Assembly (NCBI RefSeq): GCF_004791025.1
Contig: NZ_SRUO01000009.1
Location: 124,001-188,000, forward strand
Length of the DNA: 64,000 nucleotides
Source of the DNA: Mesorhizobium sp. M4B.F.Ca.ET.203.01.1.1
GTDB taxonomy: Bacteria; Pseudomonadota; Alphaproteobacteria; Rhizobiales; Rhizobiaceae
Direction of reading: 5' to 3'
Positions within the stretch are counted from its first letter, which is position 1. Each line of letters begins with the position of its first letter. Below are positions 42,684 to 50,676 of the stretch, one piece after another. The notes beneath the pieces were generated by a model, which was given only the letters and a program-made list of their open reading frames with translations, had not been told where the DNA came from and did no database searches. Both the position numbers and the translations under genes were made by a program.

Positions 42684-43598
42684 ATGAGTTGGGAGCTGCC
42701 GCCGCTAGGCGCCATCCGCGTGTTTGAGGCCGCGGCGCGGCTGGGCAGTTTCACCAAGGCGGCCGAAGAACTCGGCATGACCCAGTCGGCGGCCAGCTAT
42801 CAGATCAAGGTGCTGGAAGAACGCGCGGGAACGCCGCTTTTCATAAGAAAAACAAGACAGATCGCCCTGACCGAGGCCGGACAGCAGTTGGCGCCGCACG
42901 CATCAGGCGCATTCTCGGCCCTGGCCGATGCGTGGGTCGCGACCAAGGGCGGCGCGACCGGCGTGCTGTCGGTGACGACCATGGAGACCTTCGCAACGAA
43001 CTGGCTGGCCGTATGGCTTGGAACATTCCAGTTGATGCATCCCGATCTCGCCGTGAAGGTGAACACATCGCCCCGCCTGGTCGATTTCACGCGCGAGGAC
43101 ATGGATGTCGGGATCCGCACCGGCACCGGAAAATGGCCCGGCCTGACGGCGCACTATCTCTTCAAGGCTGACTATACGCCGATGCTCAGCCCGCGACTGG
43201 CCGAGAGCGTGGGCGGCATCCACCGTCCCGAGGATCTCTACAAGGTGGCGCTATGCTGCGCCGACGATCCCTGGTGGAAAATCTGGTTCGAGGCGGCCGG
43301 CGTGCCGTTCGAGCCCGATCGCGTCATCGCGGGTCCGACGCTGGGGTCGCAGGCCTACGATGCAATGGCAGCGCTGACCGACCAGGGCGCCGCGATCCTC
43401 ACCCGCAACATCTATAGCGCCCTGCTGGCCAAGGGACAGCTGATCCAGCCTTTTGAAGTGCTTGGATCCGATGGCGACGGCTATTGGCTGGTGCATCTGG
43501 AAAGCCGCCGCAATGCACCCAAGATCAAGGTGTTCCGCGACTGGGTGCTGGCCCAGACGGCCGAGATACGCGAGCGCGAAAGACGCGAGGCAAGGTAA
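42684..43598 (+). CDS. LysR-family transcriptional regulator (GcvA-like)
   Basis: The 304-residue protein has an N-terminal winged helix-turn-helix (LPPLGAIRVFEAAARLGSFT then AAEELGMTQSAASYQIKVLE) and a LysR substrate-binding domain starting near residue 90. The opening PPLGAIRVFEAAARLGSFTKAA is typical of the GcvA group. ATG 42684 lies ten bases after AGGAGG. It is divergent from the DUF1127 gene; in Brucella the LysR protein VtlR is known to activate genes for DUF1127 proteins, so a comparable link is possible here. Confidence 0.9.
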   Translation: MSWELPPLGAIRVFEAAARLGSFTKAAEELGMTQSAASYQIKVLEERAGTPLFIRKTRQIALTEAGQQLAPHASGAFSALADAWVATKGGATGVLSVTTMETFATNWLAVWLGTFQLMHPDLAVKVNTSPRLVDFTREDMDVGIRTGTGKWPGLTAHYLFKADYTPMLSPRLAESVGGIHRPEDLYKVALCCADDPWWKIWFEAAGVPFEPDRVIAGPTLGSQAYDAMAALTDQGAAILTRNIYSALLAKGQLIQPFEVLGSDGDGYWLVHLESRRNAPKIKVFRDWVLAQTAEIRERERREAR

Positions 43599-43665
43599 GG
43601 CTAGGGTCAAGCTCGAGGATGACGACCGCGCGGGGTGCGACTCTCCTCCTCTCGGGGGAGTCGGA

Positions 43666-44208
43666 TCAATCCTTGAAGGTGATGCCGTATTTCGCGGCCT
43701 GTTCCTTCGGCATGTCCGCAAACGCCTGGCGCACGGTATAGCCGCCGTAAACCTCGCCGCCGTTCTTGACCATCCAGTCCTCGACGTCGGCTTCCGCCAC
43801 CGTCATGCGGTCGCCCATCTTGTATTTGGTGCCGTTGACCGGCTCGTCGGCGAGCAGGCCGATGAAGGTGCCGTCGCCCAGGCCGGTGAGCTGCATCCAG
43901 ATGTGCTCGGTGGCGCCGTTCTGGGTCAGCGGGAACTTCACCGTGTAGGTGCCGGGCGTGCCGGCGGCCATCAGCTCGTGGAAGCGCGGCAGCGTCGAGT
44001 GGCCCTTGTTCTTGGCGGCCTGCATCGCCTTGTCTTCGGTGGAATAGGCGACGACGTTCTCCGTCATCGCGCGAGGCGCCGTCTGCGAGGCGCCCGGCGC
44101 CGCGGCCGGAATGGCCATCGGCTTGTCGCTCCGCCCGTGCCCGAGCGCATTGAAAAATCCGTAGCCGACAGCGGCCACGAAGACGATTGCCAGAACCGGA
44201 TTGCGCAT
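43666..44208 (-). CDS. DUF2314 domain protein, membrane-anchored or exported
   Basis: The 180-residue protein has an N-terminal hydrophobic segment (NPVLAIVFVAAVGYGFFNAL) and a DUF2314 domain: YSTEDKAMQAAKNKGHSTLP, TEHIWMQL, FIGLLADEPVNGTKYKMGDRM and VEDWMVKNGGEVYGGYTVRQ. The family is common in proteobacteria and has no known activity. ATG 44208 has GGAGGGG upstream. No operon partner is present. Confidence 0.87.
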   Translation of the reverse strand: MRNPVLAIVFVAAVGYGFFNALGHGRSDKPMAIPAAAPGASQTAPRAMTENVVAYSTEDKAMQAAKNKGHSTLPRFHELMAAGTPGTYTVKFPLTQNGATEHIWMQLTGLGDGTFIGLLADEPVNGTKYKMGDRMTVAEADVEDWMVKNGGEVYGGYTVRQAFADMPKEQAAKYGITFKD

Positions 44209-44400
44209 CGACCCCTCCATGCCCATTCATGCCGGGCCGCGCGGCGTTGCGCGCGGCATGCATGATCACGCGGATGTTACCAGCCGGGCATTGCAGGACC
44301 ACTAAGGAAAAAGGTGAGTGGATCCTTAGCAAATCGCTGAAAATGCCGCCGGGGGATGGGGACGACGGCGGCCTGCCGGTAGTCGCGCCAGCCGGAACGC

Positions 44401-45495
44401 TCAGTCCGCGTCGGCGACGGTCGTCTGTCCGCCGGCCCATGCTCGCCAGGCGCGCTCGTCGCCATGGAAGACGTTGAGGTCGATGCGGCCCCTCACCCCG
44501 TGCGAAAGGCCGGAGCCGGAATACTGCCAGAACACCCATTTGCGGCCGGGATAGACCTTTGACGGATGGCGCGCCACGGCGCGCAGCCAGAACGGATAGT
44601 CGGGGAAGGCGCCGCGCAGATTGTCGCGATAGAAGTCGGGGCTGGTGTAGATGATCGGACGCTGGCCGTAATAGCGTTCAAGCTTGTCCATGAACACCTG
44701 CATCTTCTCCAGCACCGTGTCGCGCGACGGCCGCCGCTTGCAGGACGACTCGCCGTTCCATTCGACGTCGATCACCGGCGGCAGCGCGCCCTCGACCCGC
44801 GGCACATTGCGGATGAACCAGTCAGCCTGCTCGCCGGCGGTGCGGCACCAGTAGAAGAAATGATAGGCGCCGCGCTTCAGCCCGGCAGAGTCGGCGTTGC
44901 GCCAGTTGGTCCTGAACATCGGGTCGAGATGATCGCCGCCGTCGGTCGCCTTGATGTAGGCGAAGTTGGCGCCCTGGGCGCGCAGCTTTTCCCAGTTGAC
45001 GTTGCCTTGCCAGCGCGAAACGTCGACGCCGTGCACGGCAAGGTGCCGGGGCGAGGCGCGGCCGAAATTGATCGGCTTGGCATCGCGGAAGCCATAGCGG
45101 GTGACGGGACCGGCCAGCATCGCGGGCGCCGCCCGCGACAGACGCTTCGGCGGCGCCATAAGGGCTGCCGGCTGGACCGGCGGCTCGACGCTGTCGGGCA
45201 GGTTCGGCGCGGGGAACGCGACCGTCTCTTCCTCGGCAAGACTGAACGGAGGCGCATTGTCGTCGGCCACCGGCTCCGGTGGCCGCATGCGCGCGTCGCC
45301 TGCCATCGATGTGGTCTCGAACGTCGTTTCCGTTTCGGCCGTGGCCTCGGCCGCCGCGACGGGCGCGCGCGGCCTGACGACGGAACTGGTGGTTTCGTTG
45401 GACGGCACCTGCAAGGCGTCCATGCCCGATGTGGACGAGCAGCCGGCAAGGCACAGCGATGCAAGCACAAAACTGACGACGCCTGAGAACCGCAT
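44401..45495 (-). CDS. Glycoside hydrolase family 25 (lysozyme-like muramidase), lipoprotein
   Basis: GH25 enzymes cut the beta-1,4 bond between N-acetylmuramic acid and N-acetylglucosamine. The 364-residue protein starts with a lipoprotein signal (MRFSGVVSFVLASLCLAGC), followed by a disordered Thr/Ala/Pro-rich linker to about residue 145. The GH25 domain carries VHGVDVSRWQGNVNWEK, FAYIKATDGGDHLDPMF, AYHFFYW and the catalytic acidic pair in VIDVEWNG. A lipid-anchored muramidase could remodel cell-wall peptidoglycan, perhaps in growth or during appendage insertion. The start is ATG 45495. Confidence 0.9.
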   Translation of the reverse strand: MRFSGVVSFVLASLCLAGCSSTSGMDALQVPSNETTSSVVRPRAPVAAAEATAETETTFETTSMAGDARMRPPEPVADDNAPPFSLAEEETVAFPAPNLPDSVEPPVQPAALMAPPKRLSRAAPAMLAGPVTRYGFRDAKPINFGRASPRHLAVHGVDVSRWQGNVNWEKLRAQGANFAYIKATDGGDHLDPMFRTNWRNADSAGLKRGAYHFFYWCRTAGEQADWFIRNVPRVEGALPPVIDVEWNGESSCKRRPSRDTVLEKMQVFMDKLERYYGQRPIIYTSPDFYRDNLRGAFPDYPFWLRAVARHPSKVYPGRKWVFWQYSGSGLSHGVRGRIDLNVFHGDERAWRAWAGGQTTVADAD

Positions 45496-45698
45496 CTGGA
45501 CCTGTACACAAAACAAAACAGGCCGAGGGCGGATTGCCACCGGCAGATCCGATTCCTAACGAGAAATTACCAATAAAGTTTGAATCAACTTGTTAGGGAT
45601 AAATGGCGGCTCGCCGGCGGCATCATCGGAATGTCCTCGGGGCAACGGTGTTTCCCACATCCTGCTTGACAAGCCTCGCCATGATATTATCCTCCACT

Positions 45699-45719
45699 AA
45701 TCTTACATCGTAAGGTTAG
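45699..45719. promoter_or_regulatory. Near-perfect 21-base palindrome upstream of an acetyltransferase-like gene
   Basis: Arms TAATCTTAC and GTAAGGTTA flank ATC, matching at 8 of 9 positions. It lies 20 bases before the start of the next gene, where it would block transcription. The shape (TTAC-N3-GTAA core) resembles operators of TetR-family repressors. No such regulator is in the window. Confidence 0.55.
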
Positions 45720-45738
45720 GCTTTCGGGAGGAGAAGCC

Positions 45739-46650
45739 ATGTCGTCCGCCCTGTCGGAACTGGAACCCGTCATAGTGCCGGTGCCGCATCCGCCGGCCAT
45801 CGCGATCGAGGATGTGTCAGGCGATTTCAGCCGCGCCATCGAGCGCGCCGAGGTCAGTGCCTGGCTCGACCTCTACGCCGCGGCGCCGGCCGATTTCGCC
45901 GCGCAGCAAGGGCTTTCGATGGCGGCAGACGGCGACCTCGCCTGGACGACCTGCACGACGATCCCGTTCATCCATTTCAACTGCGTGAAGAATCTCGGCG
46001 TCGACAGCCCGGCTACCGAAAGCCAGCTCGACACGCTGCTGGCGCATTACCGCGCTGCCGGCATTTCGCGGCCCTGGTTCTACGTCAATCCGCACACCGA
46101 ACCTTCCCGGCTCAGATGCTGGCTCGAAGCGCGCGGCCTGCAGCGCCAGGGCGGCTGGGAGCGTATCTATCGCGAAGCGGAGCCACTGCCATCCGAGCCG
46201 CTCTTCGCGGCCGACGGGGTTGCTGTCGAGCGCGTTACGAAATCAACGGCGGCGGAATGGGCCGGCTTCATCGACCGTCAGTATCGGCTGGCGACCTCAC
46301 CCTGGCTGCTGGCGCTGGTCGGCCGCAAGGGCTGGCATCATTACATGCTGAAGCGGGACGGCGCGGTGGTGGCGGTGCGCTCGCTGTTCATCGGCGCCGA
46401 CGGCGCGGCCTGGAGCGGCATCGACGCACCGGTGCCCGGCATCATGGCGCCGAGCTTCGATCTCGACGCGGTGCTTGGCGAAGCGCTGGTCCGCGACGGC
46501 CTGGCGGCCGGCGCGAAACTGTTCGTCGCCGACATCGAAGCGCCGCATGAGGAGCGCGACGGCCCTGCCTATCGCAACTATGCGCGCCTTGGCTTCAGGA
46601 TCGCCTATTTCCGCAGCCATTACAGCTATTTGCCGGCTACTTCCAACTAA
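45739..46650 (+). CDS. Probable GNAT-family acetyltransferase
   Basis: The 303-residue soluble protein has a C-terminal half with GNAT-like features: LFIGADGAAWSGIDAPVPGI in the central sheet, VRDGLAAGAKLFVADIEAP, and the terminal YRNYARLGFRIAYFRSHYSY helix-strand typical of the fold. The N-terminal 130 residues are a second, less clear domain containing TTIPFIHFNCVKNLGV. The acetyl-CoA loop is not obvious, so the activity is uncertain. GGGAGGAG precedes the ATG. The palindrome just upstream suggests a repressor-controlled gene. Confidence 0.65.
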   Translation: MSSALSELEPVIVPVPHPPAIAIEDVSGDFSRAIERAEVSAWLDLYAAAPADFAAQQGLSMAADGDLAWTTCTTIPFIHFNCVKNLGVDSPATESQLDTLLAHYRAAGISRPWFYVNPHTEPSRLRCWLEARGLQRQGGWERIYREAEPLPSEPLFAADGVAVERVTKSTAAEWAGFIDRQYRLATSPWLLALVGRKGWHHYMLKRDGAVVAVRSLFIGADGAAWSGIDAPVPGIMAPSFDLDAVLGEALVRDGLAAGAKLFVADIEAPHEERDGPAYRNYARLGFRIAYFRSHYSYLPATSN

Positions 46651-46677
46651 AGGATTCAGCTTGTTCTTGGAATTGCT

Positions 46678-46890
46678 TTAGACCCGCAGCCATTGCCGGA
46701 AACAGTTCTTGGCGACCATGTGGGCCGGCGGCACCATCGGCTGGCCGGCGCGCATGTCGTCAGCCGCGCCGCCGCGAGCCCTCTCGAGCAGGGTGCGAAG
46801 CTCCGCCGGCTGCACGCGGTCGCGCTCCATCACGAGCCGGACCATCGGGTCGTTCAAAAGCTCGTCCAGGGTGTTGATGCTCTCGCTCAT
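46678..46890 (-). CDS. Small conserved rhizobial protein of unknown function
   Basis: The 70-residue product begins MSESINTLDELLNDPMVRLV and is helical, with a LLERARGGAADDMRAG centre. GAGGAGG six bases before the ATG at 46890 strongly supports this start over a frame open to 46938. I know similar small proteins only from Rhizobiales; no domain is recognised. Gene neighbours give no clue. Confidence 0.7.
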   Translation of the reverse strand: MSESINTLDELLNDPMVRLVMERDRVQPAELRTLLERARGGAADDMRAGQPMVPPAHMVAKNCFRQWLRV

Positions 46891-47018
46891 CCGTCGCCTC
46901 CTCGAATGCCGGCCCGCGCACGATAGATAGGCAGCCAATGATGGCCCGCCAATGACGCTTTGCCGGCTATGTCGTGAATCGAAGATGAAATTTTTGTGCA
47001 GGACTGCGTCGAAATGAG

Positions 47019-47414
47019 TCAGGCCGGTGGCAGGCCCTCATATTGCGGCAGGCCGTCGTCCAACCGTACCCAGGGCTGCTTCGAGGCCGTCCAGAAATGC
47101 ATGTCGGGCTTGAACAGGGAAGGATCGTCGAGCGAGCCCGAGGTGATGCCAAGAATGCCCCTGGAATCGCGCCTGGAAAACAGCGTCGCACCGCAGGCCG
47201 CGCAAAAGCCGCGCTTGAGGTCCGGCGAGGAGTTGACGGTCGCCACTTCGCCCTCGACGGTCACGTCGTCGATGCGAAACAGCAGCCGCGCGTTGAACGC
47301 CGCGCCGATCGCCTTCTGGCAGATCCGGCAGTGGCAGACGCGTTCGTTGATCGGCGCCACCTCGGCGCGGTAGCGCACCGCTCCGCACAGGCAGCCGCCC
47401 TGATATTTCGTCAT
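47019..47414 (-). CDS. GFA-family (glutathione-dependent formaldehyde-activating-like) protein
   Basis: The 131-residue protein has the full set of GFA zinc-binding cysteines: GGCLCGAVRY, CHCRICQKAIG and FCAACGATLF. The founding member, Gfa, was reported to help conjugate formaldehyde to glutathione. Most family members are simply uncharacterised zinc proteins, so the specific reaction is uncertain here. ATG 47414 is the expected start. Confidence 0.9.
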   Translation of the reverse strand: MTKYQGGCLCGAVRYRAEVAPINERVCHCRICQKAIGAAFNARLLFRIDDVTVEGEVATVNSSPDLKRGFCAACGATLFSRRDSRGILGITSGSLDDPSLFKPDMHFWTASKQPWVRLDDGLPQYEGLPPA

Positions 47415-47592
47415 CGCCGGTATCCGTTCGCTCGGGAAGAATGCCGGAACCGTAGCCGGGCGGGTCGCTGCGTCAATTCAAAAGCTTTTATGGAATGCCA
47501 TCGTTTGCGATGATGCGACCGGCGCAGATGGCAGCGCGTCCAAAAGCACGCGGCCGCCTCCAGGGAGACGGCCGCATGAGATTGCCGACCCG

Positions 47593-48546
47593 CTATTCGG
47601 TTGCGCCGAGCATCTCGTCCCAGCTCTTCACCTTAGTCACACCGTCGAGGAAGGGCAGTGCGGTGGCGGGCAGTTCCGGCGCGAAAAAGATGTCGTAGTG
47701 GGTGCGGTTGGGGATGATCGCCAGCCGGTTCTGCGACAGGTTCTCGCGCATCCAGCCGGCATCCTTCTGGCCGCCGCCGAGCATCTGGAAGAACTTGATC
47801 TCGTGCTCGGGCTTGTACATGTCGCTGTCGCCGTAGACGAGCATGACCGGCATGTTCAGCTTCGGCACATCGGCCGAGAAGTCGCGCTCGTTGCGCATGA
47901 AGTTGCCGAGCGTGTCGAGCAGTCTCGGGAAATCGTCCGGATGCGGCGCCACGGCGACGTAGGATTTGTACATCGGCGTATCCTTCATGAACGGGGCCGC
48001 CGCCGCGCTCACCTGCGCCTGCTGCGGGCGCATCTCGTCGTAGAAGCCGTTGGTGGCATAGCCCGTCGACACCATCACCAGCCGGCGCACCGCCTCCGGG
48101 TGCTGGACAGCCATGCGGAAGGCGACGCCGCCGCCCAGCGAATAGCCCATGACGTCGACCTGGTCGTAGCCAAGCGCCTTGACGATCGCCGCCATGTCGT
48201 CGCCCATCGCTTCGACACTGAACGGCCGCTCGCCAAGCGCGGTGCGGCCATGGCCCTGCAGATCCACGGCGATCACGGTGCGATGCGCGGCGAATTGCGG
48301 CAGGACCGGCGCGAACATGTCGGTGGAACCGAGGCCGCCATGCAGCAGCAGCAGCGGCTCGCCCTTGCCGTAGATGGCGTAGTAGTAATTCAGGCCGTCG
48401 ATCGGCAGCAGGCCGGATCTCTCCGGCTTCACAGCGGCTTTGGTGGCAGCGGTCATGGCAGGCTTTGTCTCCTCGGATTGTGCATCTGGCGCGGTAATCA
48501 GGGCCACGGCCGAAGCGAGCATGGCGAAAAACAGGTTCTTGGGCAT
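47593..48546 (-). CDS. Exported alpha/beta hydrolase
   Basis: The 317-residue protein has a signal peptide (MPKNLFFAMLASAVALITAP) and an alpha/beta-hydrolase fold. It shows the oxyanion HGGLGSTDMF, the nucleophile elbow GYSLGGG (serine), the acid in LVYGDSDMYKPEHE and the histidine in PNRTHYDIFF. The sequence resembles esterases, epoxide hydrolases or proline iminopeptidase-like enzymes, without a substrate clue. The start at ATG 48546 follows GGAGGAG. It is 89 bases downstream of the ParB-like gene on the same strand. Confidence 0.87.
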   Translation of the reverse strand: MPKNLFFAMLASAVALITAPDAQSEETKPAMTAATKAAVKPERSGLLPIDGLNYYYAIYGKGEPLLLLHGGLGSTDMFAPVLPQFAAHRTVIAVDLQGHGRTALGERPFSVEAMGDDMAAIVKALGYDQVDVMGYSLGGGVAFRMAVQHPEAVRRLVMVSTGYATNGFYDEMRPQQAQVSAAAAPFMKDTPMYKSYVAVAPHPDDFPRLLDTLGNFMRNERDFSADVPKLNMPVMLVYGDSDMYKPEHEIKFFQMLGGGQKDAGWMRENLSQNRLAIIPNRTHYDIFFAPELPATALPFLDGVTKVKSWDEMLGATE

Positions 48547-48635
48547 TCGGTCTCCTCCAGTTGTGCCCCAAGGACGCGACGGCAGAGCGCAAGCCGACAT
48601 GGCCGCGAGAAAATTTGCAGCAGATGTGAAATTGG

Positions 48636-48884
48636 CTAGTGGCGCTTGGCCTGCACCAGATAGGCGTCGATCTCGGTCTCGCCGAGCCATTTGGCGGCTT
48701 CCAGCCGGTGCAGGCCTTCAACCAGAATGTGGCGCTTGCCGTCATGGCGGACCTGGATCGGCATTTTCATACCGTTTTCGAGAATGTCCTCGGCCAGATG
48801 GCGGACGGTTTCCGGGTGGAGCGTCTTGCGGCGCGCGGCGGGCACATAGATGTCGTCGACCTTGACCTTTTGCACGCGCAGCAT
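48636..48884 (-). CDS. Stand-alone ParB-N/sulfiredoxin-fold small protein
   Basis: The 82-residue protein consists only of a ParB N-terminal-like domain: KVKVDDIYVPAARRKTLHPE, HLAEDILENGMKMPIQVRHD, LVEGLHRLEAAKWLGETEID. The CTPase/nuclease family motif GERRxRA appears as EGLHRLEAA. There is no DNA-binding helix-turn-helix, so it is not a partition protein. Small ParB-like domains can be nucleases or CTP-binding switches. The start ATG 48884 has GGGAG six bases upstream. It is divergent from the formamidase-like gene. Confidence 0.75.
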   Translation of the reverse strand: MLRVQKVKVDDIYVPAARRKTLHPETVRHLAEDILENGMKMPIQVRHDGKRHILVEGLHRLEAAKWLGETEIDAYLVQAKRH

Positions 48885-49034
48885 CTTGGCTCCCGGCGCT
48901 GAAAATTCGCCCTGACATGAGATAGTCTGTTTGCCGGATATGGCCAAGGGCAAGCGGATGCTGGCCCGATCGTTTCCAATTGACGCTTGGCCGGCCAATG
49001 GTCTCAATGGCGGCCTGTTGGTTTCAGGTGTTCA

Positions 49035-50675
49035 TTGACGCGACTGCCGACCGAATTCCCCGATTTCGGGCTGACGCCCGAGCAGCGCCGCGAGGCGGTG
49101 CGTGGCCATTACTACGAATGGCCCGGCATGGACGGCGCGCGCGGCGAGATCTGGTGCTACAGCGACCGTTTTTCGTACCGCCCCGGCGAAACGGTGGCGT
49201 TACATGTCAGCGCGACGGCGCCGCAATTCGGCATCACGATTGTTCGCGACGGCGGCGCCGAAACAAGGGTGTTCGAAAAAACCGGCATCGCGGCGCGCTG
49301 GCAGGAGACGCCCGACCAATGTTCGGTCGAAGGCTGCGGCTGGGACACTTCCTTCGAGTTCCGCATCGGCGATGCCTGGCCGTCCGGCGCCTACCGCGTC
49401 ACGCTCACGGCCGAGGGCCGCGACGGCACGCCGATCCAGAGCCATCACCTCTTCATCGTCACGCCCCTGCCCGGCAAGAAACCCGGCCGCTTGCTGCAGG
49501 TCGCGGCGACGGGAACCTGGCTCGCCTACAACACGTGGGGCGGCTCCAACCACTATCAGGGCATCACCGGCCCGAACCGGGACCAATACGCCACGATGGT
49601 GTCGACGCAGCGTCCCTGGTGCCGCGGCTTCGTCGTGCTGCCGAAGGAGGCCCCGCGCGTACCGCTGGAGATCGCGGTGCCGCCGAAGACCGTGCCGCGA
49701 TATCCGCACATGGAATGGGCCTTCGCCACCGGCCATTCGAAGAAATACGCCTCGTCCGGCTGGGCGAGCTATGACAGCCATTTCTTCCGCTTCACCGAGC
49801 GCGCCGGCTACGCGATCGATCTCGCCAGCCAGCACGACTTGCACTTTGCGCCCGATATCCTCGACGGCTATGACTGCGTCGTCTTCGTCGGCCATGACGA
49901 ATACTGGACCTGGGAGATGCGCGACGCGGTCGACGCCTATGTGGAGCGTGGCGGCCACGCGGCACGCTTTGCCGGCAATTTCATGTGGCAGACCAGGTTG
50001 GAAGACGAGGGGCGGCGGCAGGTCTGCTACAAATACCGGGCGCGTGCCGAGGACCCGGCCTATCGCGGCGGCGACGTGACCCGCGCAACCAACTCCTGGG
50101 AAGCGCCCGAGATCGGCCGGCCGGGTTCGGCAACCTTCGGCCTCAATGCCACCAGGGGCGTCTATGCCGGCTGGGGCGGCTGCGCGCCGCGCGGCGTGCG
50201 CGGCTTCCCGGTCTATCGCCCCGAACACTGGGCCTTCGCCGGCACCGGCATCTATTACGGCGACCTGCTCGGCGCCGACAGCCATGTCTACGGCTATGAG
50301 GTCGACGGGCTGGATTTCGAGATCCGCGGCGGCCTGCCCTACCCGACCGAGCAGAGCGGCGCGCCGGACGGCCTGCAGGTGCTGGCGGTCGGCATGGCGA
50401 GCCAGGTCGAGGAAAGCGCGGACATCCCGATCGAGGACCAGTTCCTCACCGACGAGGATGGTCGCTTCACCGCCGAGACGCTGTTCGGCGAAGCCAGCGA
50501 CGCCAATCTCGACAAGGTCAAGCGCGGCAACGGCATGATCGTCAATTTCCCGCGCGGCAAGGGCGAAGTGTTCCATGCCGGAAGCTGCGAATGGGTCGCC
50601 GGCCTGCTAAGGCAGGACGCGATGGTCGAGCGCGTGACCAAAAATGTCCTCGACCACTATCTCGGAAAGTCCTGA
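49035..50675 (+). CDS. N,N-dimethylformamidase large (beta) subunit-like amidohydrolase
   Basis: The roughly 546-residue protein matches the DMFase large-subunit family: an N-terminal beta-sandwich with YSDRFSYRPGETVALHVSAT, then a core with ATGTWLAYNTWGGSNHYQG, VVFVGHDEYWTWEMRD and the C-terminal NFPRGKGEVFHAGSCEWVAG. In Paracoccus this subunit holds an iron bound by tyrosines and glutamate and hydrolyses amides; the small alpha subunit is not found here. I choose the TTG at 49035 (AGGTG upstream); an earlier TTG at 48987 is in frame. One base separates its stop from the aminotransferase. The substrate is unknown and need not be dimethylformamide. Confidence 0.85.
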   Translation: MTRLPTEFPDFGLTPEQRREAVRGHYYEWPGMDGARGEIWCYSDRFSYRPGETVALHVSATAPQFGITIVRDGGAETRVFEKTGIAARWQETPDQCSVEGCGWDTSFEFRIGDAWPSGAYRVTLTAEGRDGTPIQSHHLFIVTPLPGKKPGRLLQVAATGTWLAYNTWGGSNHYQGITGPNRDQYATMVSTQRPWCRGFVVLPKEAPRVPLEIAVPPKTVPRYPHMEWAFATGHSKKYASSGWASYDSHFFRFTERAGYAIDLASQHDLHFAPDILDGYDCVVFVGHDEYWTWEMRDAVDAYVERGGHAARFAGNFMWQTRLEDEGRRQVCYKYRARAEDPAYRGGDVTRATNSWEAPEIGRPGSATFGLNATRGVYAGWGGCAPRGVRGFPVYRPEHWAFAGTGIYYGDLLGADSHVYGYEVDGLDFEIRGGLPYPTEQSGAPDGLQVLAVGMASQVEESADIPIEDQFLTDEDGRFTAETLFGEASDANLDKVKRGNGMIVNFPRGKGEVFHAGSCEWVAGLLRQDAMVERVTKNVLDHYLGKS

Positions 50676-50676
50676 C

